A stretch of 27,456 nucleotides of DNA. Source: an uncultured Coprococcus sp. (GTDB lineage Bacteria; Bacillota; Clostridia; Lachnospirales; Lachnospiraceae). The notes under the pieces were generated by a model. It did not search any database and had not been told where the DNA came from. It saw nothing but the letters and a program-made list of their open reading frames with translations. A program made the position numbers and the translations under genes. This document shows, piece after piece, positions 1-7,706 of the stretch (position 1 is its first letter; each line of letters opens with the position of its first letter). The stretch spans positions 1 to 27,456 of the forward strand of contig CAKQIY010000029.1 in the NCBI GenBank assembly GCA_934247115.1, written 5' to 3'.

Positions 1-758
1 GCAGACAGCTCCACATAGAATCTGTAATTCCAATGCTCCTGCCTGTTCGGCGCCGAATGTATCTCTGTGAGGTTCACACCATAATCAGATATCATGGACA
101 GTACACTACTGAGACTTCCGCTTTTATTCTTGCACACGAACATGACCTTCAGCCTGTTGTGGTTCTCCTCCACAATGAGGTGATCGGCAAATGTTACTAC
201 CTTCTTGTTGTGTCCATTCTCATTTACCACATTACATCTGTATATGTATAGCTTGTTGTTTGTCAGAACCTCGTGAAGCGCATCTGACACGCCATAACTG
301 ATGTCCTCAAGGATTCCCATTCCGGCATCAACACTTCCTGACTTTATAAGCTCGTACACTTCGTCATATGAATCGACCGCAACTACCTTATCCCTTGAGC
401 ATCCCTGGCATATATACAGCTCAGGCTTTATCATAGCCACCGCATCTATATCCGGTTCCTTCACATCATAATCGACGTTCAGACAGTTCCTAAGCTCCAA
501 AGTTCTTCCATACTGATACTTTCTGCTTATCTCCATGATTCTCTTGATAAGCGCGGTGTACTCCATCTTGATATTATCATCCACATCCACTGTCAGGTTG
601 GATATGATGATCTCCTCACGGTCAGGCTTGTAAATGTCATCCTCAGTCTCTGCCTTGACCTGAGCCACCTGATCAGCCAGCTCCATTCTCTCACGGAACA
701 GCTTCTTGATCTCCTTGTCAACCCTGTCTATGTTTTCCCTGACATCTGCTAAAGTCAT
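1..758 (-). CDS. AroQ chorismate mutase with degenerate prephenate dehydratase/ACT region (partial, C-terminus off the window)
   Basis: About 252 N-terminal residues are visible; the gene runs off the left edge. It starts at the ATG at 756-758 behind a GGAGG site. Residues 1-85 form an AroQ-type chorismate mutase (chorismate to prephenate, Phe/Tyr synthesis). Expected active-site residues are present: R7, R24, K35, R47, E48, and Q82 after the ISRK helix. A shortened region follows that resembles the second half of prephenate dehydratase, then an ACT domain (KNKSGSLSSVLSMISDYGVNL). The dehydratase TRF motif is replaced by TFADHL, no Gly-rich first lobe is seen, and the ACT ESRP motif reads IHSAP. 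Mutase activity is likely and dehydratase activity doubtful. Automated annotation would probably say bifunctional PheA; I infer a mutase with a divergent or regulatory tail. Confidence 0.8.
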   Translation of the reverse strand, partial: MTLADVRENIDRVDKEIKKLFRERMELADQVAQVKAETEDDIYKPDREEIIISNLTVDVDDNIKMEYTALIKRIMEISRKYQYGRTLELRNCLNVDYDVKEPDIDAVAMIKPELYICQGCSRDKVVAVDSYDEVYELIKSGSVDAGMGILEDISYGVSDALHEVLTNNKLYIYRCNVVNENGHNKKVVTFADHLIVEENHNRLKVMFVCKNKSGSLSSVLSMISDYGVNLTEIHSAPNRQEHWNYRFYVELS

Positions 759-861
759 TATCTATCCTCCAGTCGGGCATCAAATCTCCTGATGCTCATA
801 GTCTTTTTTAATATACCATCTGCAACAATCTAATTCAAGCTTCCCCATGGCTAAATCCCTA

Positions 862-1413
862 TTAAAATGGCCACAAAAGCAGAAACATCGCCACAGCCAC
901 CATTACTATACCTATCAGGAATCCTGAAACTATTCTTCCCCTTGTACTTTTCATACCTGATATGATGAGCAGAGCTATCACCGCTCCACACATATCTATA
1001 AACACATCTGATCCCTTGCCTGCCCTGTCGGCAACAAACAACTGATGTATCTCATCTGAACACGCATAGGCAAATGTTATAGCCGCAGACCACACATATG
1101 TCCAACCTGCAGATATCTTTCCGCAGGTTTTCTTCACCGCAAGAACCAGCAACGCCATAAGAATTCCATACTCTGTCATATGGGCACCTTTTCTGACCAT
1201 CACCTCTACCACGCCTGTCATACGGTCAACTGCCGGTGCTGTATCGTGTCTCGCTCTCTGAAATATATCCACTATCAGATCAGTTATCGGATTGCTGACA
1301 GCAGATGATCCCTCCCCTGTTTTGGCTGACATATAGAATATAAATGCCATCCACAGAATGACCGGTACTATATATATGTATTTTTTTTCTTTCTTCTTAG
1401 AGCTTCTTGCCAT
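862..1413 (-). CDS. VanZ-like membrane protein
   Basis: 183-residue integral membrane protein. After a Lys-rich cytoplasmic start there are about four hydrophobic segments (near 12-28, 78-92, 105-118, 138-180). The VanZ-family signature is present as RKGAHMTEYGILM, then DEIHQLFVADRAGKGSDVFID with a Gly shortly after. The acidic, His and Arg residues of that signature are all present. VanZ itself gives low-level teicoplanin resistance in Enterococcus, but most VanZ-like proteins in Clostridia have no known role and resistance should not be inferred. Length is usual for the family. A GGAGG site lies about 10 nt before the ATG. It is followed after about 100 nt by the chorismate mutase gene on the same strand, so co-transcription is possible. 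Confidence 0.85.
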   Translation of the reverse strand: MARSSKKKEKKYIYIVPVILWMAFIFYMSAKTGEGSSAVSNPITDLIVDIFQRARHDTAPAVDRMTGVVEVMVRKGAHMTEYGILMALLVLAVKKTCGKISAGWTYVWSAAITFAYACSDEIHQLFVADRAGKGSDVFIDMCGAVIALLIISGMKSTRGRIVSGFLIGIVMVAVAMFLLLWPF

Positions 1414-1543
1414 AATTCTCGCACCTCCTGCATGAGTATAGCATAAAAAAATAGATTATTTTATATAAATTACTTTTTTTAGCTTGAAATATCCTTTTTT
1501 TACCTGTAATGTAAAAATGAGGTAATTGGAAGGGGCTAAACAC

Positions 1544-1603
1544 ATGAAAAAGAGAGGTAAATTATCATGGCAAGACAAAGGAAAAAGGGAAATCCAATTG
1601 TAA
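1544..1603 (+). other. Possible 19-codon leader ORF overlapping the next gene's start
   Basis: ATG at 1544 is preceded by GGAAGGGG at a good spacing and opens a 19-codon frame (MKKRGKLSWQDKGKREIQL) ending TAA at 1601-1603. It overlaps the first codons of the 320-residue gene (ATG 1567) in another frame. That ATG has its own, weaker AGAGAGG site inside the mini-ORF. It may couple translation or be chance. It is too short for coding statistics. Confidence 0.25.
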
Positions 1604-2529
1604 CTGCAGTCGTATTCGGAATCTTTGGAATAGTTCTGTTATTCCTGGGTATACGTACTTTTATCGGTTTACACGGCACACTGCTCAATGTAACAACCTG
1701 TGATCCGTCAGAGATCAAACCTGGTGTATATGTAGAGGGAACCATATCATATGGTTACGGTGCATATATCGAAAAAACTACTACATATAACCACATTGTC
1801 ACCAAGACAGACGGCTACTATTATCTTGTAGATATATGTGACAAGAATGCAGACGGATCAGACAAGGACACTGCAAGATGGATAGGAATATCCATATCCA
1901 AGAGCGATAACGATAAGTTCGATGCAATCTCCACTCAGGACGATGCACCACCTATCGAGATAACCGGAGTTATCCGCAAGAACAGCAGCAAGGTTCAGGG
2001 CTTCCTCGATGATTATATAACAAGCTATGTTGACATGTACGCAAGCTACTATGGCTATACAGCAACCAGCGAGGATTATGCCAGCGCCAAGGCTGAAGCC
2101 TTCCCTTATTATATAGAGATGGTCGATTCATCAGACTACATATTCAACCTCGTGCTCGGACTTATATTCGTCCTCGTCGCAGTGTTCATGGTATTCAAGG
2201 CAACAAGAAGCAAGAACCATATCAGCGCTCCTGCCCAGCCGGCCGGAACAGGCTACTACGATGGCAGTGGTGATTTCAACGGTATCAACGCAACAGGTGA
2301 TGTGTATCAGCCAGGCAATACATCCGGCATGTATACACCTGGTATGAGCAGTATGGATAACACCAGCTATCCACAAGAGCAGTCCGTCACACCACAGACA
2401 CCTTACAGTGATCCGTTCTACTCACAGCAGCCAGCTGCAGATGAGCAGCATACCACTGATACAACAACATACGGAGCTACAGACACAACAACCCCATCAT
2501 CCTCATTCACTCTCAAAAGTGATGACTAG
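1567..2529 (+). CDS. Two-TM membrane protein of unknown function with Pro/Gln/Thr-rich tail
   Basis: 320 residues, function not recognised. Basic start (MARQRKKG), TM helix near 10-34, and a 160-residue presumably extracytoplasmic domain rich in Tyr, Asp and Thr (YVEGTISYGYGAYIEKTTTY). A second TM lies near 192-212. The cytoplasmic tail of about 105 residues is low in complexity and rich in Gln, Pro, Thr, Ser, Tyr and Gly. The layout resembles small two-TM proteins labelled DUF6709 in gut Firmicutes, but that name is from memory and unverified. It is the only plus-strand gene between the VanZ-like gene and the transporter, and is monocistronic, closed by a hairpin at 2552-2605. A weak TTGAAA box at 1483 followed by TAATGT could be its promoter. 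Membrane position of the tail is inferred from the positive-inside rule. Confidence 0.7.
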   Translation: MARQRKKGNPIVTAVVFGIFGIVLLFLGIRTFIGLHGTLLNVTTCDPSEIKPGVYVEGTISYGYGAYIEKTTTYNHIVTKTDGYYYLVDICDKNADGSDKDTARWIGISISKSDNDKFDAISTQDDAPPIEITGVIRKNSSKVQGFLDDYITSYVDMYASYYGYTATSEDYASAKAEAFPYYIEMVDSSDYIFNLVLGLIFVLVAVFMVFKATRSKNHISAPAQPAGTGYYDGSGDFNGINATGDVYQPGNTSGMYTPGMSSMDNTSYPQEQSVTPQTPYSDPFYSQQPAADEQHTTDTTTYGATDTTTPSSSFTLKSDD

Positions 2530-2551
2530 GACAACCAATATATAAACAATC

Positions 2552-2605
2552 AAGAAGACGGCATATACGGATCACATCTACATGATCCATATATGCCGTC
2601 TTCTT
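2552..2605 (+). terminator. Rho-independent terminator, probably bidirectional
   Basis: Long inverted repeat: left arm 2552-2573 begins AAGAAGACGGCATATA, right arm 2583-2605 ends ATATGCCGTCTTCTT, with a short loop and one bulge. It is followed on the plus strand by TTTATT. It sits between the convergent 320-residue gene and the rubrerythrin gene and can end both. Confidence 0.85.
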
Positions 2606-2629
2606 TTATTCCTCTTATTGCTCTATATC

Positions 2630-3220
2630 CTACTTTCCAAAGTATCTGTCAAGGAGTCCCTTCAGAGCCTTGCCATGTCTTGCCTCATCTCTTGCCATCT
2701 CATGAACTGAATCATGGATAGCATCCAGATTGTTCTTCTTTGCACACTTTGCAAGATCAACCTTACCAGCTGTTGCACCGAACTCACAGTCAACTCTCCA
2801 TGCAAGGTTCTTCTCCGTTGAAGCTGTCATATTCTGCTCAAGATCTGAGCCAAGCATCTCTGCAAACTTTGCTGCATGCTCAGCCTCCTCATATGCTGCC
2901 TTCTCCCAGTAGAGACCGATCTCTGGATATCCCTCACGATGTGCTACACGAGCCATGCAGAGGTACATTCCAACCTCAGAGCACTCGCCCTCGAAGTTTG
3001 CCTTGAGCTGCTCATAGATGTACTTCTTGTCCTCATCACTGATCTCAGGATTGTTCTTAACAGTCTCTGCGTATACACCGAACTCATGCTCCGCTGCGAG
3101 TGTAAGCTCGCCCTCTACCTTCTTGAACTTATCTGCTCCTGCGTGACAGATTGGACACTCAGCTGGTGCCTGCTCTCCTTCATAGATATAACCGCATACT
3201 GTACATACAAACTTTGCCAT
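2630..3220 (-). CDS. Rubrerythrin, reverse type (rubredoxin domain first)
   Basis: 196 residues. The N-terminal rubredoxin-like iron site has C6/C9 (CTVC) and C22/C25 (CPIC). A ferritin-like four-helix diiron domain follows from about residue 55, with ExxH ligand motifs EEAEH and RDEARH. In classical rubrerythrin the rubredoxin domain is C-terminal. The N-terminal arrangement is that of reverse rubrerythrins of Clostridia, which act as NADH-linked H2O2 and O2 scavengers with partner reductases in strict anaerobes. The protein is cytoplasmic. The ATG follows AAAGGAG. It is monocistronic, with a near-consensus promoter about 110 nt upstream beside a Fur-family palindrome, which suggests peroxide or iron control. 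The fold and family are clear; the exact electron donor cannot be read from the sequence. Confidence 0.95.
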   Translation of the reverse strand: MAKFVCTVCGYIYEGEQAPAECPICHAGADKFKKVEGELTLAAEHEFGVYAETVKNNPEISDEDKKYIYEQLKANFEGECSEVGMYLCMARVAHREGYPEIGLYWEKAAYEEAEHAAKFAEMLGSDLEQNMTASTEKNLAWRVDCEFGATAGKVDLAKCAKKNNLDAIHDSVHEMARDEARHGKALKGLLDRYFGK

Positions 3221-3324
3221 AATTCTTTTCTCCTTTTCTCTTCATGTTCTTAATCAACATCTATCATTGATCGATAAAATATATTCTGTCTTGTTTGCTG
3301 ATATTTATTTATCAACTAAGACTT

Positions 3325-3352
3325 ATTATACAGATTTTTTATTCAATGTCAA
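3325..3352 (-). promoter_or_regulatory. Sigma-A promoter of rubrerythrin
   Basis: On the minus strand a perfect TTGACA (3347-3352) and a perfect TATAAT (3325-3330) are separated by 16 bp. Transcription would start near 3318, giving a leader of about 100 nt. This is the strongest promoter match in the window. Confidence 0.85.
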
Positions 3353-3359
3353 CCCTTAT

Positions 3360-3374
3360 TAAGAATGATTCTCA
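3360..3374. promoter_or_regulatory. Fur/PerR-like palindrome upstream of rubrerythrin
   Basis: TAAGAATGATTCTCA is a 7-1-7-type inverted repeat with a perfect AGAAT-N-ATTCT core. It matches the Fur-box consensus TGATAATNATTATCA at 11 of 14 informative positions. It lies 7 bp upstream of the -35 box. Peroxide or iron regulation of rubrerythrin is known in Clostridia, so PerR or Fur is the likely binder. The upstream position is less usual for a repressor, and which protein binds is inference. Confidence 0.55.
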
Positions 3375-3432
3375 ATTATTTTTTTGTACGGTTGTGTATT
3401 ATGTATACGAGCTTTGTGTATAATCCACATAA

Positions 3433-3466
3433 AGCAGGACAATGGATATACATCCATTGTCCTGCT
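3433..3466 (-). terminator. Hairpin terminator downstream of the EAL gene
   Basis: A perfect 15-bp stem (AGCAGGACAATGGAT at 3433-3447 with its complement at 3452-3466) surrounds a 4-nt loop, 33 nt beyond the stop of the minus-strand EAL gene. The T-tract on the minus strand is weak (TTTATG). The rest of 3221-3498 holds the rubrerythrin promoter and leader and no gene. Confidence 0.7.
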
Positions 3467-3498
3467 ACTCTGCACTTCTATTCTGTTGTAACATGGTA

Positions 3499-5328
3499 TC
3501 AATCCTGTCCAAGCATGATCTTCTTGAGCAGATATTCATATCCCGTGATCGGTATAGGCTTACTGTAATAATACCCCTGTATATAATGACACCCCCACTC
3601 TCTGAGGTATTCCTTCTGTTCAAAGGTCTCCACACCTTCTGCAAGACTCTTTATACCCAGATGTCTTGACATGGTCAGAATATCCTGTGTAATGAGCATG
3701 TCCTTATTGTTCGGTTCTCCCGTCGCTATACCATCTATAAAGCTTTTATCAATCTTTATTATGTCAAGCGGCATATCTTTAAGCAATGCCATGCTTGAAT
3801 ATCCTGTTCCAAAGTCATCCATCGATATTCTGAATTCCTTGGCCTTGAGATCATTAAGCACTTTTATAAGGTACTGTACATCTGCAAAATCAGCACTCTC
3901 CGTTATCTCAAAATCAATAAGGGAGTGATCAACTTCATATTCATCAACTATATCACACAATATATATATAAGATCTGGTCGTGATATCTGATGTCTCGAC
4001 AGGTTACATGATATCGGATAGAGTGGATAACCCAGTTTCTTCCATTCCTTGAACTTCTTACACACCTGTCTCAGTACATACCTGTCTATAATGTCTATGG
4101 TTCCATCTGACTCAAACTGAGGTACGAAATACTTCGGAGAAAGTATATCCCCTCCCTTATAGAACCATCTGATGAGTGCCTCCGCACCGGTGAGCTTGTC
4201 ATTCTGTGGATTATACTTTGGCTGCAGATACACCATAAGATCCTCGTTCTCTATGGCATCCGGAAGCTCCAGCTTGTATTGCTGCGCCATAATGTATTCT
4301 TTCTTCATCTCAGAGGTATATATCTTGATCTCATTGACATTCGTTTTGATACACTGAAGATGTGCCATCTGGGCCATATCCTCAATACGCATGGACATAT
4401 TCAGCTTCTCAAACTCATCGTAGAATACAAGTCCACAGCTGTAGAATATCTTATACTTCCTGTTGGACGGAAGCTGTCCAATCTCCTCAAAGAATGAATA
4501 CAACCGGCTCTCTATCTCATGCTCTGGCATATACTTAATGATCATAGCGAAATCATCGTTCTCGCACTTGGCCGAATACAGTATCCAGTCCTGTTTCGTC
4601 ATCGAATCACATATATATCTGAAGAGATCCTTTGCAACCTCTCTTCCCATAACATTATTGATAAGCCTGAACCCCTTGATATCGAATCTGGCAAATATAA
4701 ACTGATCAAGGCCTATATACTCACACTGCTCAAGCTTCTCCTTGAGCCATGTCCAGTTGTAATGTCCAGTAGCAGGCTCCCTGTATGCTATCTCATACAG
4801 ATCACGCTTGCTCATATTGTCAAGAGTGAGCATCTCCTCAGTCTTGGTCTTCTTCGACCATACAGGTATCTCAACACAGAGACTCTCTGCACTCTCCATG
4901 TAACATATATATGGAAGCTTATGATTGGACACTATATGCAGCTTCTCAGTCTCTATGTACAGCTTCGCATATGAGTAAGCCATAGTCATAAGCCTCGGTA
5001 TGTCCTCTATGAGAGATATGTCAAAGCCTTTGATGTCTACCACATCAAAGCCTGGAATGGTTATGCTCACACATCCCTGAGGTACCTCCTCCATATCACT
5101 GTATCCTATCTCCACTCCTCCACACAATCTTGAATAACCGGCTTCCATCATCTTGTCAGGCATGTAGAACAGAGCTCTGTTCGCCAACGGCCTGTATACA
5201 TTGCTGAAGCACTTATACCAGTCGTATCCATTCTCCTGACAGAAATCGTCAAAACCCTCCGCCTCACGGGATCTCAATATGTAGAGTTTCCTTTTAGGCT
5301 TGTAAGCCTTTGACCATTGATGTTCCAT
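3499..5328 (-). CDS. Cyclic-di-GMP phosphodiesterase: N-terminal GyrI-like region, degenerate GGDEF, intact EAL
   Basis: 609 residues, no TM segment. Residues 40-150 look like an AraC-effector/GyrI-type ligand-binding fold (weak resemblance). Residues about 180-345 are a GGDEF-like domain whose signature reads ENDDF, so cyclase activity is unlikely and it may act as a GTP sensor. Residues 350-605 form an EAL domain with the catalytic set present: E383 in AEALIRW, N442 in CNLSRHQ, E474 in EITES, D504/D505 in DDFGTGYSS, K527 in IKIDKSF, E564 in AEGVE and Q584 in QGYYYSKP. It should hydrolyse c-di-GMP to pGpG in the cytoplasm. The gene is monocistronic. An extended -10 (TGCTAGAAT, 5387-5395) lies upstream and a hairpin downstream. 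The input signal is unknown. Confidence 0.9.
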   Translation of the reverse strand: MEHQWSKAYKPKRKLYILRSREAEGFDDFCQENGYDWYKCFSNVYRPLANRALFYMPDKMMEAGYSRLCGGVEIGYSDMEEVPQGCVSITIPGFDVVDIKGFDISLIEDIPRLMTMAYSYAKLYIETEKLHIVSNHKLPYICYMESAESLCVEIPVWSKKTKTEEMLTLDNMSKRDLYEIAYREPATGHYNWTWLKEKLEQCEYIGLDQFIFARFDIKGFRLINNVMGREVAKDLFRYICDSMTKQDWILYSAKCENDDFAMIIKYMPEHEIESRLYSFFEEIGQLPSNRKYKIFYSCGLVFYDEFEKLNMSMRIEDMAQMAHLQCIKTNVNEIKIYTSEMKKEYIMAQQYKLELPDAIENEDLMVYLQPKYNPQNDKLTGAEALIRWFYKGGDILSPKYFVPQFESDGTIDIIDRYVLRQVCKKFKEWKKLGYPLYPISCNLSRHQISRPDLIYILCDIVDEYEVDHSLIDFEITESADFADVQYLIKVLNDLKAKEFRISMDDFGTGYSSMALLKDMPLDIIKIDKSFIDGIATGEPNNKDMLITQDILTMSRHLGIKSLAEGVETFEQKEYLREWGCHYIQGYYYSKPIPITGYEYLLKKIMLGQD

Positions 5329-5386
5329 AATATATCTACTACCTCTTGTTCTGCCCTTCGGCTAAAATACATTTTTAACTCTTTTT

Positions 5387-5395
5387 ATTCTAGCA
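5387..5395 (-). promoter_or_regulatory. Possible extended -10 promoter of the EAL gene
   Basis: The minus strand reads TGCTAGAAT, an extended -10 with five of six core matches, about 60 nt before the EAL start codon. No good -35 is visible, as is usual for extended -10 promoters. The rest of 5329-5539 is AT-rich upstream DNA for the two divergent genes; TTGAAT at 5473 with TAGCAT 17 bp later is a weak plus-strand candidate for the transporter. Confidence 0.35.
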
Positions 5396-5539
5396 CAGAT
5401 TTCGTCACCAAGCCACAGTTAATATCCTTTTGTTTTGGAAAATAAATGGTTAAGTTCCGATTTTTTTCGTTGAATTTTTACCATATATTTGTTAGCATAG
5501 ATAAGGTTTTTCAATTATAATTAATAGGAGGCAAAAACG

Positions 5540-6985
5540 ATGAAAAACAGGTTATTTCTAGGTCTCGGCACAGTCATCTCAGTTCTTGGACTTTCACAGG
5601 TAAGTGCCCTGGCGGCTGGCAGCGAATCCGGTACCGAAGCTCTCGGCGCGGATCTTCCACTTATATGGTGTATACCATTTGTATGTATGCTTCTGTGCAT
5701 AGCTGTTATGCCCCTTATCGCCGGTGAATGGTGGGAAAAGCACAAACAGTGGGCTGTTGCAGGCTGGTCTCTTTTATTTTTAATTCCATTTGCCATATTC
5801 CATGGCTTTGGTACGATGGGCGAACAATTGCTCGAGGTAATGATCGGTGACTATCTCACCTTCATTGTATTGCTTTTTGCCCTGTTCTGTGTGGCAGGCA
5901 ATATATCTCTTGAAGGCGATCTGGTGGGAACACCTAAGCTCAATGTTCTGCTTCTACTGATAGGCACTCTGTTGTCAAGCTGGATCGGTACTACCGGTGC
6001 AAGTATGCTGATGATCAGACCTATCATAAAGGCAAATAAATGGAGACGAAGAAAGGTTCAGATCATTGTATTCTTCATCTTCCTCGTTTCAAATATTGGT
6101 GGCTGTCTCACCCCTGTCGGTGATCCTCCACTTCTGATGGGATTCATGAATGGTGTTGACTTCTTCTGGAGTCTCAGACTTGCAAAGGTCATGGTTGTCA
6201 ATCTCATCATCCTGCTGACTATATTCTTCTTTCTCGACACAAGAGCGTACAAGAAGGATATCGCAGACGGCAGACAGAAGCCGGTATTCGATGCGGATAC
6301 CAAAAAACCAATCAGACTTAAGGGCGCTCACAACATTATATTCCTTGTAATGATCGTAGGCGCAGTTATCCTCAGCGGTGTTCTTCCTATGAAGTTTCCT
6401 GCATTTGCAAAGGGTATCAATTTCTGTGAGGGCGTAACGCTTTCATGGGCTGCCATCATCGAGATCGTGATCATGCTGGCAGCGGCTTTCCTCTCATTCA
6501 AGACAACGAGCAAGAAAGTCCGTAAGGCCAACAACTTTACATGGGATGCTATACAGGAGGTTGCCATACTGTTCGTAGGTATCTTCATCACTATGATCCC
6601 TGCACTCCTGATCCTCAAGGCACGTGGTTCTGAGCTCGGACTTACACATCCGGCACAGTTCTTCTGGATGACAGGACTTTTATCAAGTTTCCTTGACAAT
6701 ACACCTACCTACCTTGTATTCTTCACCACCGCTGCTTCAAGTGGATTTACAGAAGGTATAAGCACTGCTATGGGTGTAGTTCCTCAGGTCATGCTGATGG
6801 CTATCTCCTGTGGTGCCGTATTTATGGGAGCCAACACTTATATAGGAAACGCACCTAACTTTATGGTACGTTCAATAGCAGAAGAAAATGGTATCAAGAT
6901 GCCTTCATTTGTAGGCTACCTCGTATGGTCAGTTGCTATTCTTGTACCTACATTCTTCATAGACACATTATTATTCTTCTTGTAA
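5540..6985 (+). CDS. Putative Na+/H+ antiporter or citrate-type transporter (ion transporter superfamily)
   Basis: 481 residues with a signal-like first helix and about 11-12 further membrane segments. Motifs shared by proteins annotated as sodium:proton antiporter or putative citrate transporter (CitMHS_2-like, ion-transporter superfamily) are visible: TTGASMLMIRPIIKAN, SNIGGCLTPVGDPPLLMGF and a matching second-half hairpin LDNTPTYLVFF with FMGANTYIGNAPNFMV. The two motif sets fit the inverted-repeat hairpins of this superfamily. Its role would be exchange of Na+ or an organic anion across the cytoplasmic membrane; the substrate cannot be decided here. The start is supported by AATAGGAGG 8 nt upstream. 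The TerD gene follows 18 nt downstream with no terminator, so the two are probably co-transcribed. Confidence 0.85.
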   Translation: MKNRLFLGLGTVISVLGLSQVSALAAGSESGTEALGADLPLIWCIPFVCMLLCIAVMPLIAGEWWEKHKQWAVAGWSLLFLIPFAIFHGFGTMGEQLLEVMIGDYLTFIVLLFALFCVAGNISLEGDLVGTPKLNVLLLLIGTLLSSWIGTTGASMLMIRPIIKANKWRRRKVQIIVFFIFLVSNIGGCLTPVGDPPLLMGFMNGVDFFWSLRLAKVMVVNLIILLTIFFFLDTRAYKKDIADGRQKPVFDADTKKPIRLKGAHNIIFLVMIVGAVILSGVLPMKFPAFAKGINFCEGVTLSWAAIIEIVIMLAAAFLSFKTTSKKVRKANNFTWDAIQEVAILFVGIFITMIPALLILKARGSELGLTHPAQFFWMTGLLSSFLDNTPTYLVFFTTAASSGFTEGISTAMGVVPQVMLMAISCGAVFMGANTYIGNAPNFMVRSIAEENGIKMPSFVGYLVWSVAILVPTFFIDTLLFFL

Positions 6986-7003
6986 TCTAAGGGGGTTTTT
7001 AAT

Positions 7004-7621
7004 ATGAACGAATATGTTGTAAAAGGTGATAATAAACTTACGGTCGGCATTGGCTGGGATGCCAAGAAGGTCGACCTCAAGAAAAAGATCAAGATTGCCA
7101 TAGACAATATCATGAGCGCTACATCCGAGGACACATATGACCTCAACCTTGCAGCGATCGTTGAGCACAATGACGGCTCTGATCCCGAACTGGTATTCTG
7201 GGGTCACAAGTACAGCAGAAGCGATTCTGTAGTCCTTAAGGGCGATGACAGAACCGGTCAGAAGGAAGGTATCGACGAGGAGATGCGCATATACCTCGAC
7301 AGAGGTGAGAACGTTGGACGAATCATCCTCTTCCTCTACATCTACAACGGCAACCTTCACAAGCAATGCCTGGCAGAGGTGGACAACGTATTTGCACTGA
7401 TCAAATGTAAGCATACCGAAAAGGTGTATGTACGTGAGGACGCAATATTCAAGGCATGTGAGGATGCAAAGCACAACAACTGCTATGTATTCGGTGAAGT
7501 TCTCCACAACGGAGACGAGTGGATCGTAAGAGAGAGATCCCAGTTCCTCCCATACGACAAATCCGAGGATATATTTGAGTATTACACATCAAGACATTAT
7601 GTTCCTGAAGATGACGACTAA
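7004..7621 (+). CDS. TerD-family stress protein
   Basis: 205 residues, cytoplasmic beta-rich protein with the TerD-domain pattern: YDLNLAAIVEHNDG, ELVFWGHKYSRSDSVVLKGDD, RTGQKEGIDEEMRIYL, then GRIILFLYIYNG. The Asp-rich loops correspond to the calcium-binding sites of TerD and YceE-type proteins. TerD-family members are linked to tellurite, colicin, phage and envelope stress, but the molecular role is unsettled. The usual companions (TerC, TerB, TerZ, biosynthetic ter modules) are absent here; its only partner is the upstream transporter, 18 nt away. The C-terminus from about 125 (EVDNVFALIKC) is the less conserved half and ends in an acidic EDDD. A strong terminator follows directly. Confidence 0.85.
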   Translation: MNEYVVKGDNKLTVGIGWDAKKVDLKKKIKIAIDNIMSATSEDTYDLNLAAIVEHNDGSDPELVFWGHKYSRSDSVVLKGDDRTGQKEGIDEEMRIYLDRGENVGRIILFLYIYNGNLHKQCLAEVDNVFALIKCKHTEKVYVREDAIFKACEDAKHNNCYVFGEVLHNGDEWIVRERSQFLPYDKSEDIFEYYTSRHYVPEDDD

Positions 7622-7635
7622 TATTTAACATGGCG

Positions 7636-7680
7636 AAAAGCCCCAGTCTCCGGTTATTTACACCGGAGACTGGGGCTTTT
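7636..7680. terminator. Strong bidirectional terminator
   Basis: A perfect 19-bp GC-rich stem (7636-7654 starting AAAAGCCCCAGTCTCC, complement 7662-7680) surrounds a 7-nt loop, with T4 then ATTAT after it on the plus strand and T4 on the minus strand. It lies between convergent genes (TerD and the DUF4153/4173-like gene) and serves both. Confidence 0.95.
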
Positions 7681-7706
7681 ATTATGATCTATAATTCTGT
7701 ATTACA

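Noticed and set aside
862..1413. Glycopeptide resistance gene
   Set aside because: Only VanZ-like family motifs; no vanHAX genes nearby and most such proteins are not linked to resistance.
1435..1443. Extended -10 (TGCTATACT) for the VanZ-like gene
   Set aside because: The start of transcription would fall inside the ribosome site, leaving almost no leader; probably not the working promoter.
7004..7621. Tellurite resistance operon
   Set aside because: A lone TerD with a transporter; no TerC, TerB or TerZ genes.
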